Shown here: in pieces, positions 8,556 to 16,523 of the stretch | Position numbering within the stretch: position 1 is the stretch's first letter | Layout of the letters: each line of letters starts with the position of its first letter | IMG/VR virus record: IMGVR_UViG_3300049927_000019 | Coordinates: 1-49,001 of that record | DNA: 49,001 nucleotides | Direction: 5' to 3' (one strand) | Source: a virus | Program-made: the position numbers and the translations under genes | The notes under the pieces: generated by a model | Told to the model about the DNA's origin: nothing | The model's input: only the letters and a program-made list of their open reading frames with translations | Database searches by the model: none

Positions 8556-8923
8556 TTTACTTCCTCTTCATCATCTATTAAGATACCAATAATCTCTTTA
8601 TCGGTCATCCAGCGTAATAATGGAACATCTTTTTGAAGTCTTCCATCATCACCACGATTAACATCTCGACCTGTATACGAAAAGAAGGATACATGATCAC
8701 CAACTTGGCATCTTGCTTCTGCTTCATCATTGTAAGACAGTGGGCCTACAGCCCTCACTACTCCTGATGTTCGTGCCATCAGTTGTCGTTCTTTCTCTTG
8801 TTCTTCATTTGCCATACGTATCAACGTATTTGGAACTACTACTTCATCTACTTCTACTAAAAGGTGATACCCTCTAGCTACATACGTACGTTTACCTTGT
8901 TTGAACCTGTACTGTTCGCTCAT
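8552..8923 (-). CDS. GroES-like co-chaperonin
   Basis: This 123-residue protein has the Cpn10 layout: GYHLLVEVDEV strand, a polar mobile-loop region, SGVVRAVGPL, CQVGDHVSFF and the closing strand TDKEIIGILIDD. In GroES the same order is PLHDRVIVKR, RGEVLAVG, VKVGDIVIF and ESDILAIV. It would pair with host GroEL to fold the capsid protein, like T4 gp31. It lies between portal and scaffold, overlaps the upstream gene by 32 nt and the scaffold gene by 4 nt. No GroEL gene is in the window. Confidence 0.7.
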   Translation of the reverse strand: MSEQYRFKQGKRTYVARGYHLLVEVDEVVVPNTLIRMANEEQEKERQLMARTSGVVRAVGPLSYNDEAEARCQVGDHVSFFSYTGRDVNRGDDGRLQKDVPLLRWMTDKEIIGILIDDEEEVK

Positions 8924-9179
8924 GCTCTAGCTCTCTCATCTCTGTTACTATACGATCTATTGTATTAATAAGGGCTTGAGACTGCCCAATAATACGTGCT
9001 GTTTGTCCGACAATTGCTGCTGTACTTTCATGACTACTAAAGGTTTCACCTGTTAGTAAAATGTCATGTAATTCCTTTATTTCTCTTTTTATCTTATTAA
9101 AAAACTGTTCTGTTAAAGGCTCACTTAGCCATAAATCAACTTGGCTATTTGGGCTTAGAAACGGGTTCATGTCCGACAT
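8892..9179 (-). CDS. Hypothetical helical protein downstream of portal
   Basis: I chose the ATG at 9179 (MSDMNPFLSP) because AGAGG lies 6 nt before it; an upstream ATG at 9209 would add ten mostly basic residues with no better site. The 95-residue product is helix-rich and acidic/polar. It overlaps the portal end by 35 nt in another frame, and the GroES-like start by 32 nt. Function is unknown; a head-completion or portal-related role is inferred from position. Confidence 0.6.
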   Translation of the reverse strand: MSDMNPFLSPNSQVDLWLSEPLTEQFFNKIKREIKELHDILLTGETFSSHESTAAIVGQTARIIGQSQALINTIDRIVTEMRELEHERTVQVQTR

Positions 9180-11088
9180 AGTCTGCCTCTTTCTTTGCTT
9201 TCTCTGCATCAGCTAAATTCTTAACTGCCTGTGTATTATTAACTTTTACATTACTCTGTTTTACTTCAATATCTGCTATAGCATGTGCAGTATTGAGTTC
9301 ATGTTCTCTTTGACTCTTCTGCATATCAAGCTCTAACTTCGCTGCATCTGCTTTAGACACAATACCTAAACTAGCTGCTTGAGCGTGGAATAACTCAGCT
9401 TGTGCCAAATCCTTCTGTGCGTCAGGAGGAGGAGGTGGTGGATTCTGAGGATCAATAGGTGGCAATAAGGACTGTACTTCATAATCTTCTACATCCATGG
9501 CATCTAACATAAATCCTGCTGCTGCCCGTCTATCAACTTCTTGTAATTGATATACAGCTTGTGCCTTCGCTAATCTCTGTGTTTCACTAGCCATGTTTGG
9601 ATCAGCTATTGGTCTTACATCCATATCCATTGACTTATAGTCATCTGCACTAGCGTTCTCATCATCAATCATATTTAAATATGTTTCAAGATTTAAGTAC
9701 TTACTATTCAGTTTATACAACAATCCAAATTCTTTCTTTAAACTACGTAGTACACGTTTATGTACAGCATTGTACTGGACAAGTCCTTGTTTAATCAATG
9801 CTAACACTGTTGTTGCTGGACTATTCTGTGAAGGCTGTTGACCAGTAAGTATTTCAGTTGTTCCTGCAAGTTCTTTGCCGGCATCAACTAAGTACTCTAA
9901 TAGGTTCTGCAATACTGGAGAAGGAGGTAATAAAGGCAATTGCATCAAACTATCACGTAATGTTTGACTCCCTAACCCTTCAATCTTATTAATCTTACCT
10001 GGTTGTAACTTTATCATTTTTGCATCAATACGTGCTGTGCCAGCAATGAACATAGGCTGTGCATTCAACAACGTACCTGAATCTATAATTTGGTTAATTG
10101 TAGTATTAACAGTTTCATTAAGGGGATACAGCAATGTTCCTAAACCTAATGACAAAAACTTACCTTCTGGCGAGGGTAAGAAATGATAATCAATAAAATA
10201 CTGCGTAGGATTAATACACTTAATCTTCTTTTGGTCATCAGTATACATAATATCTTCAACATCATATCGTGCTACAATGCTTAATATCTTACCACTACCT
10301 ACATGATACGTAACAATGTAAGGTTCTTGGTATCCATCTTCATCTAAATCCAGATAACGATGTTGTTCAAAGATTTCATGTGGTTTATCAGAATCTTGTG
10401 AATCTATTTCTTCACCGTATGTATTAACTTGTAATACAGCATCATCATATTCACAGAATAAACCTTGACGTGCTTTCTCAACAATCTGGTTTAGATATAA
10501 ATAACATACGTGTGTGATACGTCTTGCGGTCTCTACACTCTGTATATTATTGTTAATATAAATATGATCGGGTCTACATACTTCAAAACAAGGCTTACCC
10601 GAGGTTGGATTGTAATATCCCTTTCTAAACACGGTGCCAATAACTGCTAATGTAGCAAGCATCTTATCCGTATCACCTTCCCAGGTGTCTGACTCAACTA
10701 ACAATTGCCAAGACATGTGTTTACTTAAACGACGACCTTTTGCAACCTTTGTACCGTCTTTATCTTTACCAAATACTGCAGCGTCAACTACAACTTGACC
10801 ACGTACTATCTGCGGATACTCACGCGCTGCAAAGGTAATAGCACCGTTGGTAATTAACGGATACATAACGTTAGAAGCCCCTTCCCAAGGGAATGTCTTC
10901 TTCGTTTGTATCTGCATAGCAATTTCCATTGCCTTATTATTTCTGTCCATCCATTCAGACATCGATAACTTATCAATGTCTGCTTCTTGTTTAACTTTTT
11001 CTGCAATCTTTGCTAATGTTTCATCATCAAGCATTTCAGCAATGTTATTTGAAACAGCATAATCGACTAGTTTACTTGCCTGACTCAT
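9145..11088 (-). CDS. Portal protein (P22-like)
   Basis: This 647-residue protein follows the terminase genes. It has the FPWEGASNVMYPLITN segment of P22-type portals, a central helical domain, and TEILTGQQPSQNSPATTV near residue 420, a typical portal crown/wing motif. The C-terminus from about residue 545 has a run of prolines, then a long Ala/Lys/Glu coiled coil (KSQREHELNTAHAIADIEVK). As a dodecamer it would form the DNA entry and exit channel. Its start overlaps the FmdB-like gene by 4 nt. Confidence 0.9.
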   Translation of the reverse strand: MSQASKLVDYAVSNNIAEMLDDETLAKIAEKVKQEADIDKLSMSEWMDRNNKAMEIAMQIQTKKTFPWEGASNVMYPLITNGAITFAAREYPQIVRGQVVVDAAVFGKDKDGTKVAKGRRLSKHMSWQLLVESDTWEGDTDKMLATLAVIGTVFRKGYYNPTSGKPCFEVCRPDHIYINNNIQSVETARRITHVCYLYLNQIVEKARQGLFCEYDDAVLQVNTYGEEIDSQDSDKPHEIFEQHRYLDLDEDGYQEPYIVTYHVGSGKILSIVARYDVEDIMYTDDQKKIKCINPTQYFIDYHFLPSPEGKFLSLGLGTLLYPLNETVNTTINQIIDSGTLLNAQPMFIAGTARIDAKMIKLQPGKINKIEGLGSQTLRDSLMQLPLLPPSPVLQNLLEYLVDAGKELAGTTEILTGQQPSQNSPATTVLALIKQGLVQYNAVHKRVLRSLKKEFGLLYKLNSKYLNLETYLNMIDDENASADDYKSMDMDVRPIADPNMASETQRLAKAQAVYQLQEVDRRAAAGFMLDAMDVEDYEVQSLLPPIDPQNPPPPPPDAQKDLAQAELFHAQAASLGIVSKADAAKLELDMQKSQREHELNTAHAIADIEVKQSNVKVNNTQAVKNLADAEKAKKEADYVGHEPVSKPK

Positions 11089-11279
11089 TTATTAACCTTG
11101 TAGGAACTGAATCCTTGTTTATAGAATCCGTCACCTTTTAAGTTGAACGAAAATGTACTTGTAAATTGTTTCGTCATATCAATGCCACATTTATCACAGA
11201 TAACTATCACATCGTATTTTGATACCAGATGTTCTTCTACCTGCTCACATTTATCACACTTGTAATCAAAAATAGGCAT
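11085..11279 (-). CDS. FmdB-type zinc ribbon protein
   Basis: This 64-residue protein starts MPIFDYKCDKCEQVEE and has a second pair ICDKCG, the FmdB-family regulatory zinc-ribbon pattern (MPIYEYRC..C ... CP.CG). Such ribbons often sit between terminase and portal genes in phages. Four Cys are present. The role is unknown: a small DNA/RNA-binding or assembly factor. It overlaps the portal ATG by 4 nt and lies 1 nt from the terminase stop. Confidence 0.75.
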   Translation of the reverse strand: MPIFDYKCDKCEQVEEHLVSKYDVIVICDKCGIDMTKQFTSTFSFNLKGDGFYKQGFSSYKVNK

Positions 11280-11280
11280 C

Positions 11281-12798
11281 TTAATATCCTGTAGTTCTGT
11301 TATAACTTAAATTTGAAAACTCCCGTCCTTGATTCTTATACTTAGGATTGATCATCATTACTTCTTCACCTTGACGTACGAGATAACGAACACAGTCTAA
11401 TAAATCATGACCAGTCCCATCTCTACCTCTATTAGTGACAATCTGTCCTTTATCGTCTCTTCGATATAATCTTAATTCTTTAAATATCTCATAAAGATGC
11501 TCAGCAATCTTTAAACGTCCTGTACTTAACCTATTCCAAACTTCAACAATCCCTGCTTCAACCTCTTTACCAGCCCTCGATAAAGAAAGATTCAACCCTA
11601 AATTAGTATATGTATCTAAGGTTATTTCCTTAGACGTAAGACTGTCATTCCGATTAGCTGCCTTATCAATAAGGCCACACATCCAGTCTCCACGCGATCT
11701 AATAGCTGAAGCATGTATTTCGGCATTCTCTTGACCCCTTGAGTAGCAGTCATAGATATACCATGTATCATTTAATTCGTTATACGCTCCCCATACGACT
11801 GAAGTGCGTGCCCAGCCTGGGTCCATTGCATAAGCTCTATACCAATCAATCTCAGGTAATCCCTGCTTAGCTTTAAACTGTATATCTGTTTCATATATTG
11901 GATATACTAATCCTGAACCAACAGATGGTCGACCATAAAACTTCGCTTCACGTTGATAAGGAGGTAAAGCATCAAAGAAGGCTTTCTTTTCTTCATCTGT
12001 AAAGTGTGGTACATCATCCATATCGAAGGATACAGCATACTTACCTGTTCCTACATGTCCATTAACTACGTTACCATCTGGGAAGAACTGTAACATTGTG
12101 TCAGACAATCCTTTATCTGGTGTGAATGTGATATACTTCAATCCTCTAGTACTGAAAATACGAGCTGTACACTCAGTATCAATCAACAAAGGAGGTTCCT
12201 CATCTTCATGTATCAAATCAATAGCTGCTGATGAAAACGCACTAACTTCTTCTTCGTATGACTTAAATGAGACTTCACTAACACCATCTTCAACACCATT
12301 GGTGAAATGTTTAACCAACATCATTTCAATTGCACCTGGTGTGCCTGGCTTAACTCTTACATTAACAATACAATCTTTAGGGAGAAGCCCACTACCAATA
12401 TCAGATGTGCTTCCTAATAGGATAGTTTGTATACCATCTCTAACTGTTTTTGTACCCGCTCCGCATATCCATGCTTTAATCGGTTTTTTAAACTTCTTAC
12501 CTTCCCACCATTTAGGATACAATCCAGTGATATGTACTGTATCAGCATATCCACCAGCCATACTCTTACCCGAACGGTTAGGGGCAATTAGGACAAGCTG
12601 ATTAGCTGTACTACTAGCTTTAAAAAAATCAAGTTGTTTAGGATATTTATCCCTAGAATGGACAATACCTGTAGGGATATAGGGGAAATTAACAATATCC
12701 TGATCAGGGAAGATGTAGGCTAATCGATTATACTTATATCGAGTATCCCGTTCCTGGAGGAGACGTAACTTGTTTTCACTCTCTGCGCGAGTTGTCAT
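11281..12798 (-). CDS. terL: Terminase large subunit
   Basis: This 505-residue packaging motor has Walker A APNRSGKS at about residues 72-79. The acidic run IHEDEEPP near residue 195 fits Walker B plus the catalytic Glu. RGLKYITFTPDKG near 220 fits the coupling motif. The C-terminal RNase H-like nuclease has AMDPGW near 340 and GTGHDLLDC near 475 with the expected Asp residues. It cuts and pumps DNA through the portal. It is preceded 1 nt upstream by the small subunit gene. Confidence 0.92.
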   Translation of the reverse strand: MTTRAESENKLRLLQERDTRYKYNRLAYIFPDQDIVNFPYIPTGIVHSRDKYPKQLDFFKASSTANQLVLIAPNRSGKSMAGGYADTVHITGLYPKWWEGKKFKKPIKAWICGAGTKTVRDGIQTILLGSTSDIGSGLLPKDCIVNVRVKPGTPGAIEMMLVKHFTNGVEDGVSEVSFKSYEEEVSAFSSAAIDLIHEDEEPPLLIDTECTARIFSTRGLKYITFTPDKGLSDTMLQFFPDGNVVNGHVGTGKYAVSFDMDDVPHFTDEEKKAFFDALPPYQREAKFYGRPSVGSGLVYPIYETDIQFKAKQGLPEIDWYRAYAMDPGWARTSVVWGAYNELNDTWYIYDCYSRGQENAEIHASAIRSRGDWMCGLIDKAANRNDSLTSKEITLDTYTNLGLNLSLSRAGKEVEAGIVEVWNRLSTGRLKIAEHLYEIFKELRLYRRDDKGQIVTNRGRDGTGHDLLDCVRYLVRQGEEVMMINPKYKNQGREFSNLSYNRTTGY

Positions 12799-12799
12799 A

Positions 12800-13186
12800 T
12801 TATGCGTTTTTAATTGCTTCTTCTAACTCATCATCTGATAATTCGGAAATCGTATCTGTTTTTGTTTTAGTCTCTGTCTTATCTGCCCATTTAAACTTAT
12901 TCTGCATATATGCTTTAAACATCCCTTCTTTAACGCCTTCTAACTCTCCTGACATCCCTTTTACATAAAGTTCTTCGAAGTGTGCTTCATGTAACGTATC
13001 ACCTAATTCTAAGGTATCACGTAATGCTTGTTGCATTTCTGGTTGTTCTTTGTTGGAGGTTAGTAATGTATTGAATTTCTTACGTGACATACCAAGATGG
13101 GCGCATACTTGTGTCAGGCTCTTACCTGTTGCCATCATCTTTCTAACATCATCTAAAAGGTTTTGTGTTATATTACTACTTATCAT
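12800..13186 (-). CDS. terS: Terminase small subunit
   Basis: This 128-residue helical protein lies directly upstream of terL. An N-terminal helix-turn-helix (TGKSLTQVCAHLGMSRKKF, about residues 20-40) would bind the packaging site. A helical oligomerisation segment follows, then an acidic tail (ELSDDELEEAI). Layout and position match small terminase subunits. Confidence 0.82.
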   Translation of the reverse strand: MISSNITQNLLDDVRKMMATGKSLTQVCAHLGMSRKKFNTLLTSNKEQPEMQQALRDTLELGDTLHEAHFEELYVKGMSGELEGVKEGMFKAYMQNKFKWADKTETKTKTDTISELSDDELEEAIKNA

Positions 13187-13364
13187 TGTTTAATCTATCG
13201 CTTATCTGTGTGAGTTGGGATTGTATCATTATGAACTGTGCCTTCTGTGTTTCTTGCAAGTTCTTTAAATCGGCTTGGATTTGTCCATAACCTATAGCCG
13301 CCGCTAATATAACTCCTGCTAATGGCATTACTTTTAAAATTGGGGTTATTTCAAATCCAGTCAT
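13176..13364 (-). CDS. Small membrane protein with coiled coil (possible spanin-like)
   Basis: This 62-residue protein has one hydrophobic segment (VMPLAGVILAAAIGYG, about residues 12-27) followed by a Gln/Lys/Leu-rich helix. An N-terminal membrane anchor followed by a coiled coil is the layout of inner-membrane spanins. The holin gene is nearby. No outer-membrane partner lipoprotein was seen beside it, so the spanin call is weak. It overlaps terS by 11 nt. Confidence 0.55.
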   Translation of the reverse strand: MTGFEITPILKVMPLAGVILAAAIGYGQIQADLKNLQETQKAQFIMIQSQLTQISDRLNNDK

Positions 13365-13376
13365 TCTTGTTTATCC

Positions 13377-13715
13377 TTACCAATAATAGGCAAAAGGTCG
13401 TCTCGCTAGTGGGAAAATAAGACCATCAGCATTATCTGGGTCTTTAGTTGCTTGTTGTAACAAATGTTTTTCTTCTCTCTTTTTTGGCAGATTACTATAT
13501 AATCTAGTAAACCAACTTGGTGCTCCAGAGTAATCAGTATATAACTGTTCGTGAGAGGAGTATTCTAAATTCTTAGATACAAAGTCTCTACATGCTTTTA
13601 ATGCTGTGCTGAACACTCCAGTATATGGGCAGAATGTCTTAGACTTATTAGCGTAATAAGTATCCCAAAACTTAGCTGTCTTCCATTTCCTGATGTCTTT
13701 GTAAGTCCGACTCAT
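13377..13715 (-). CDS. Conserved phage hypothetical, MSRTYKD family
   Basis: This 112-residue protein begins MSRTYKDIRKWKTAKFWD. Short proteins with the same opening occur in many large phages without known function. The basic N-terminus and aromatic-rich C-terminus suggest nucleic-acid or virion contact. Its first 44 nt overlap the preceding zinc-binding gene in another frame. Confidence 0.6.
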   Translation of the reverse strand: MSRTYKDIRKWKTAKFWDTYYANKSKTFCPYTGVFSTALKACRDFVSKNLEYSSHEQLYTDYSGAPSWFTRLYSNLPKKREEKHLLQQATKDPDNADGLIFPLARRPFAYYW

Positions 13716-13851
13716 TAGCCTTTCTCTCTTGAATGGTTAATTTATCTTCACCTTTAGTATATTTCCTAGCATTGCCACACATCCAACACGAACAAGCTGT
13801 AAACTTTTTATCTTTATGCTTCTGAGAATTCCGAAATGCTCTATCTCTCAT
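13672..13851 (-). CDS. Small CxCxxC protein
   Basis: This 59-residue product begins MRDRAFRNSQKHKDKKF and contains CSCWMCGNARKY, then LTIQERKANE. The CSCxMCGNxRR pattern followed by LT-QE is a widespread family of tiny phage/bacterial proteins of unknown role, probably metal-binding. The frame runs from an ATG at 13851 to a TAA at 13672, overlapping both neighbours. Confidence 0.7.
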   Translation of the reverse strand: MRDRAFRNSQKHKDKKFTACSCWMCGNARKYTKGEDKLTIQERKANESDLQRHQEMEDS

Positions 13852-13930
13852 TCTTCTCTAAATATCCATCTACGAAATACCAGATTGAAAAAACAAGTAC
13901 TAACATTGCGATAATGCTTAGACTTTCCAT
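13841..13930 (-). CDS. 29-residue single-TM protein
   Basis: The ORF ATG-TAG encodes MESLSIIAMLVLVFSIWYFV followed by DGYLEKNER: one membrane helix with a charged tail. Its ATG directly follows the holin stop (TAG-ATG), and AAAGGTAAG just upstream can serve as ribosome site. Position suggests a lysis-cassette accessory such as an antiholin or small spanin, which is unproven. Confidence 0.55.
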   Translation of the reverse strand: MESLSIIAMLVLVFSIWYFVDGYLEKNER

Positions 13931-14407
13931 CTACTTACCTTTAATTTTCTCAATGGTGCGCATACTACCAAGACCTAATAGACCACCTAATAACCACATT
14001 AACTGATCTGAGGCTATAACCACCATAGGGACACCTAGTGATTGCCCAATAGGTACTGCGATAAAATTATAGGCAAACCCTACTACTGATATCCACAATG
14101 CTGCGGGTCGTGCTCCAGCCTTCCAGAAACTCTCTGACTGTGCTTCGACAAGATTAACCGCAGTTTGTCTGTCTTTGTCTGCATCTTCAGACTTAAGGCG
14201 TGCAAGAGTTATCTGTGATTCTAATTCTTTTAATTTAAATAGGTTATCAGGGTCTTTAATAGCAGTTACAATATCTGTGATGGATGAAGATTCATTACCG
14301 AAGAACAAGTTACTAAGCCAAGAAACGACAGTACCAGCTAAAGGCCCGCCTGCTAGGCTTGCTAATGCTGGTGCTACGTTCGATAATACTGATGATAATA
14401 AATTCAT
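13931..14407 (-). CDS. Three-TM holin (GTA-holin type)
   Basis: This 158-residue protein starts with a short hydrophobic N-terminus, then a polar helical middle. Two strong membrane helices follow (AALWISVVGFAYNFIAVPIG and DQLMWLLGGLLGLGSMRTIEK). The RPAALW...GFAYNF...LLGLG-RT-EK-KG pattern matches the three-TM holin family known from gene transfer agents and many phages. It would release or activate the endolysin. The lysozyme gene is about 30 kb away in this window. Confidence 0.8.
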   Translation of the reverse strand: MNLLSSVLSNVAPALASLAGGPLAGTVVSWLSNLFFGNESSSITDIVTAIKDPDNLFKLKELESQITLARLKSEDADKDRQTAVNLVEAQSESFWKAGARPAALWISVVGFAYNFIAVPIGQSLGVPMVVIASDQLMWLLGGLLGLGSMRTIEKIKGK

Positions 14408-14515
14408 TTATATACCTAAAAAAGTAAAAGTCTCTCCTTTCTGTCACACCACTTTGCCTTTTATACGGACTTCAACCGTCGATGGGAAAGCCCCATTTGC
14501 GTTGCTCGTAAGGTG

Positions 14516-15229
14516 TCACTTATTCGTTGTATCTAATTCGTATGCTTCTACTATCTCTTTTGCTAACTGACTTCTAACTACATCATTCTTATCAAATTCT
14601 AAAATACTAATTGATCTAATATTATCTAAAACTTTTAAAGCATGTGCCAATCCAGACATCTTCCCTTTTGGTAAATCATTCTGGCTTCCATCTCCAGTTA
14701 TAACCATTTTACTCTTATAACCTATACGTGTCAAGAACATCTTCATTTGTTCAGGACTAGTGTTTTGTGCTTCGTCTAACACAACAAAGGAATGGTTAAG
14801 AGTCCTTCCTCGCATATATGCTAAAGGGGCTAACTCTATTTCCCGATTATTAATCATCATTTGCAGGTTAATAGTACCTACTAAATCGGTCAAGATGTCG
14901 AAGATAGGTCTAAAATATGGGTTAACTTTCTCTTCAATTGTGCCTGGCAAAAATCCTAAACTTTCTCCTGCTTCAACAATAGGACGTGTTAGAACAATCC
15001 TTTTAATCTTACCTGTTCTTAGGTGTTGTATGGCGCTTGCTATTGCTACGTGTGTCTTTCCTGTACCAGCTGGTCCTATCCCAAAACTAACATCGTGATG
15101 GTCAATATCAGACATAAAATCTTTTTGGTGGGCATTAAGAGGTTTAAATAATGCCTTTGCAGCTTCTTCTCGTTCTAATAACTCTTCTTCGTATTCGTCT
15201 ACAGCTATACGTTTCGAGATTCTGCCCAT
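14516..15229 (-). CDS. phoH: PhoH-like ATPase
   Basis: This 237-residue protein has Walker A GPAGTGKT (52-59), VLTRPIVEAGESLGFLPG and Walker B FVVLDEAQN (about 148-156), followed by TGDGSQNDLP. All are hallmarks of the PhoH superfamily-1-like ATPases common in phages. RNA remodelling or phosphate-stress roles have been proposed, but the phage function is unsettled. It has its own promoter and lies just downstream of the structured RNA region. About 108 nt without a gene separates it from the holin. Confidence 0.9.
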   Translation of the reverse strand: MGRISKRIAVDEYEEELLEREEAAKALFKPLNAHQKDFMSDIDHHDVSFGIGPAGTGKTHVAIASAIQHLRTGKIKRIVLTRPIVEAGESLGFLPGTIEEKVNPYFRPIFDILTDLVGTINLQMMINNREIELAPLAYMRGRTLNHSFVVLDEAQNTSPEQMKMFLTRIGYKSKMVITGDGSQNDLPKGKMSGLAHALKVLDNIRSISILEFDKNDVVRSQLAKEIVEAYELDTTNK

Positions 15230-15259
15230 TTAAAGCCCCTAGGTAGTAAACACAACTTA

Positions 15260-15287
15260 AGTATAGCATAGATTACAACAATGTCAA
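15260..15287 (-). promoter_or_regulatory. Sigma70-type promoter for phoH
   Basis: On the minus strand TTGACA (15287-15282), a 16-bp spacer and TATACT (15265-15260) lie about 30 nt before the PhoH ATG. Matches are 6/6 and 5/6 to consensus. Confidence 0.7.
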
Positions 15288-15299
15288 ATCGGCTAGAGT

Positions 15300-15506
15300 C
15301 CCGTCAGTCACTCTATTTAATCTCCGACACTCAAGGAGGAGAACCTAAACTGGCGCGAGTGCCTTTAACATGACCTTAGCGTTAATTATGTACCGGGTTA
15401 ACGTCTCGCATAACTGGAGGGGCGTAAAGTCACTTAGTACTTTATCTTAGGATGATTAGTGGTTCATGACCCGAGCTAATCCCAATCTTTTTAGTAGCCC
15501 CATAAC
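15300..15506 (-). ncRNA. Structured RNA segment, 3' of tRNA-Met
   Basis: No ORF is plausible here, and nested inverted repeats can be traced on the minus strand. GGGGC (15501-15497) pairs with GCCCC (15423-15419). This closes two hairpins: GATTAG/CTAATC (15476-15481 with 15454-15459) and TAAAGT/ACTTTA (15425-15430 with 15439-15444). A second helix GCGAG/CTCGC (15405-15409 with 15355-15359) encloses CGTTAA/TTAACG (15380-15385 with 15398-15403). The word CCAGTTATG occurs twice. It is probably the 3' domain of the same large RNA that contains the tRNA. Confidence 0.55.
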
Positions 15507-15581
15507 TGGATGCGGGAGGAGGAGTCGAACCTCCAGCTGTGGATTATGAGTCCACTGTTTTGCCAGTTAAACCATCCCGCG
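15507..15581 (-). tRNA. tRNA-Met (CAT) with initiator-like C1xA72 mismatch
   Basis: This is a full 75-nt cloverleaf with encoded CCA. The acceptor is CGCGGGA/TCCCGCA, with T8 and A14 in place and the D-stem GTTT/AAAC. The anticodon stem GTGGA/TCCAC has loop CTCATAA (anticodon CAT at 15548-15546). The T-arm is GGAGG-TTCGACT-CCTCC, and base 73 is T. The first pair is C1 against A72, unpaired as in bacterial initiator tRNA. However, the anticodon stem lacks the three G:C pairs of initiators, and T11:A24 is elongator-like. It lies inside the structured RNA region. Confidence 0.93.
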
Positions 15582-15589
15582 ATAAAAGG

Positions 15590-16517
15590 ATGGAGGAACT
15601 TTCATCCTCCGGATATGGCTCAACCTGCTCTATGTAACTCTGTTAGTATTTAACGTTGTGCTAACATCACCCATAGTCTCAATCTGCCACTAATATTCTG
15701 CAAGGTATTTTACTCTGCCCCTTGCGAGCCGTAACTTCGGGAGAGAAGTTGATTAATGACGATATGGACATGGATTTAATTCTGCCCACTTTACACCCAA
15801 AACGCGTACTCTCGGTCTTCACCTTTCACGGCGGTTGCCTTCATACGGTACCTTGTTACACTCGTGACCCCACCCCAGGTCAAAAGAAGGCATCGTCTGT
15901 GCCTTTCGTAGCTATGCAGATGGACAAGACTATTTGCCATCCTGTGGTACCCAACCGTTGGCAGCGCGATTGTCCTCTGCTGCCTCTTAGGGTTGCTACT
16001 AGCTTTCAAAAAATTTAGGCGGAGAGTCGAACTCCTACATTCACCTCAACCATTCTAAATTCTAGAATATGGAATGGCTGTCATCAGTGAAGACCCCAGT
16101 AGTCATACTAGTACTTGAAGGGCAGTGATCAGCTCCCCGCTTTCCTAAGCCTAAAACTTGTACTTCACCAAAACTACATTTGCAGATTTGGTGAAGAAAT
16201 TAGTGAGGATATCGGTTGCCTCGACCGTCAGCGCATATAGCTATGGACTCTGAAGCCCGCACCCTCTAACGTCAGGACAGACGTCGTGAGTTCGTCACGA
16301 GTTATCCAATTTTTACCGAGGTAGGAGCTGTCCCTCTGTTATCTCAATGATTCAGTTCTTTAAACCCCTTAACGGAGTCCTGTTATCGGTTGAGAATCCA
16401 TGTGTGGATAGTGCTCTTGGTACAATCCAAGGAGATATAACCACGTTATTTTTATATCATCCCAAAGTCACGGGCTTCTGCCTCATCTGGGGATTTATAG
16501 ATATATTTTCTTAGTGT
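15590..16517 (-). ncRNA. Giant structured non-coding RNA, candidate GOLLD/ROOL-like
   Basis: About 930 nt lies between a perfect promoter and tRNA-Met. No convincing ORF is present, base composition is more balanced than in the genes around, and there are many inverted repeats. Examples are a 10-bp perfect stem 16163-16172/16187-16196 (14-nt loop), adjacent stems 16269-16273/16280-16284 and 16284-16289/16295-16300, GGCAGC/GCTGCC 15960-15965/15979-15984, TGTTAG/CTAACA 15641-15646/15661-15666, and GGAGGA/TCCTCC 15592-15597/15605-15610. A lone T-arm-like GTTCGACTC sits near 16026-16034. Size, phage setting and tRNA adjacency fit the GOLLD class; family membership is inferred, not shown. Confidence 0.6.
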
Positions 16518-16523
16518 ATATAC

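Noticed and set aside
15722-16018. Open frames of 98 and 72 codons in the structured RNA region
   Set aside because: No ribosome site, odd composition, and they overlap dense inverted repeats and rRNA-like words.
16010-16060. A second GTTCGACTC T-arm-like word suggesting another tRNA
   Set aside because: Only a 4-bp T-stem, and just 17 nt between the would-be acceptor and T-arm; no D-arm or anticodon arm. Kept as a motif of the structured RNA.
16205-16270. A GGACTCTGAA word like a tRNA-Gln anticodon arm on the plus strand
   Set aside because: The anticodon stem does not pair and no acceptor or T-arm lies at the right distance.
15240-16517. Group I intron or tmRNA as an explanation of the non-coding region
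   Set aside because: No intron core motifs or homing endonuclease were recognised, and no tmRNA tag frame or matching acceptor ends could be built.
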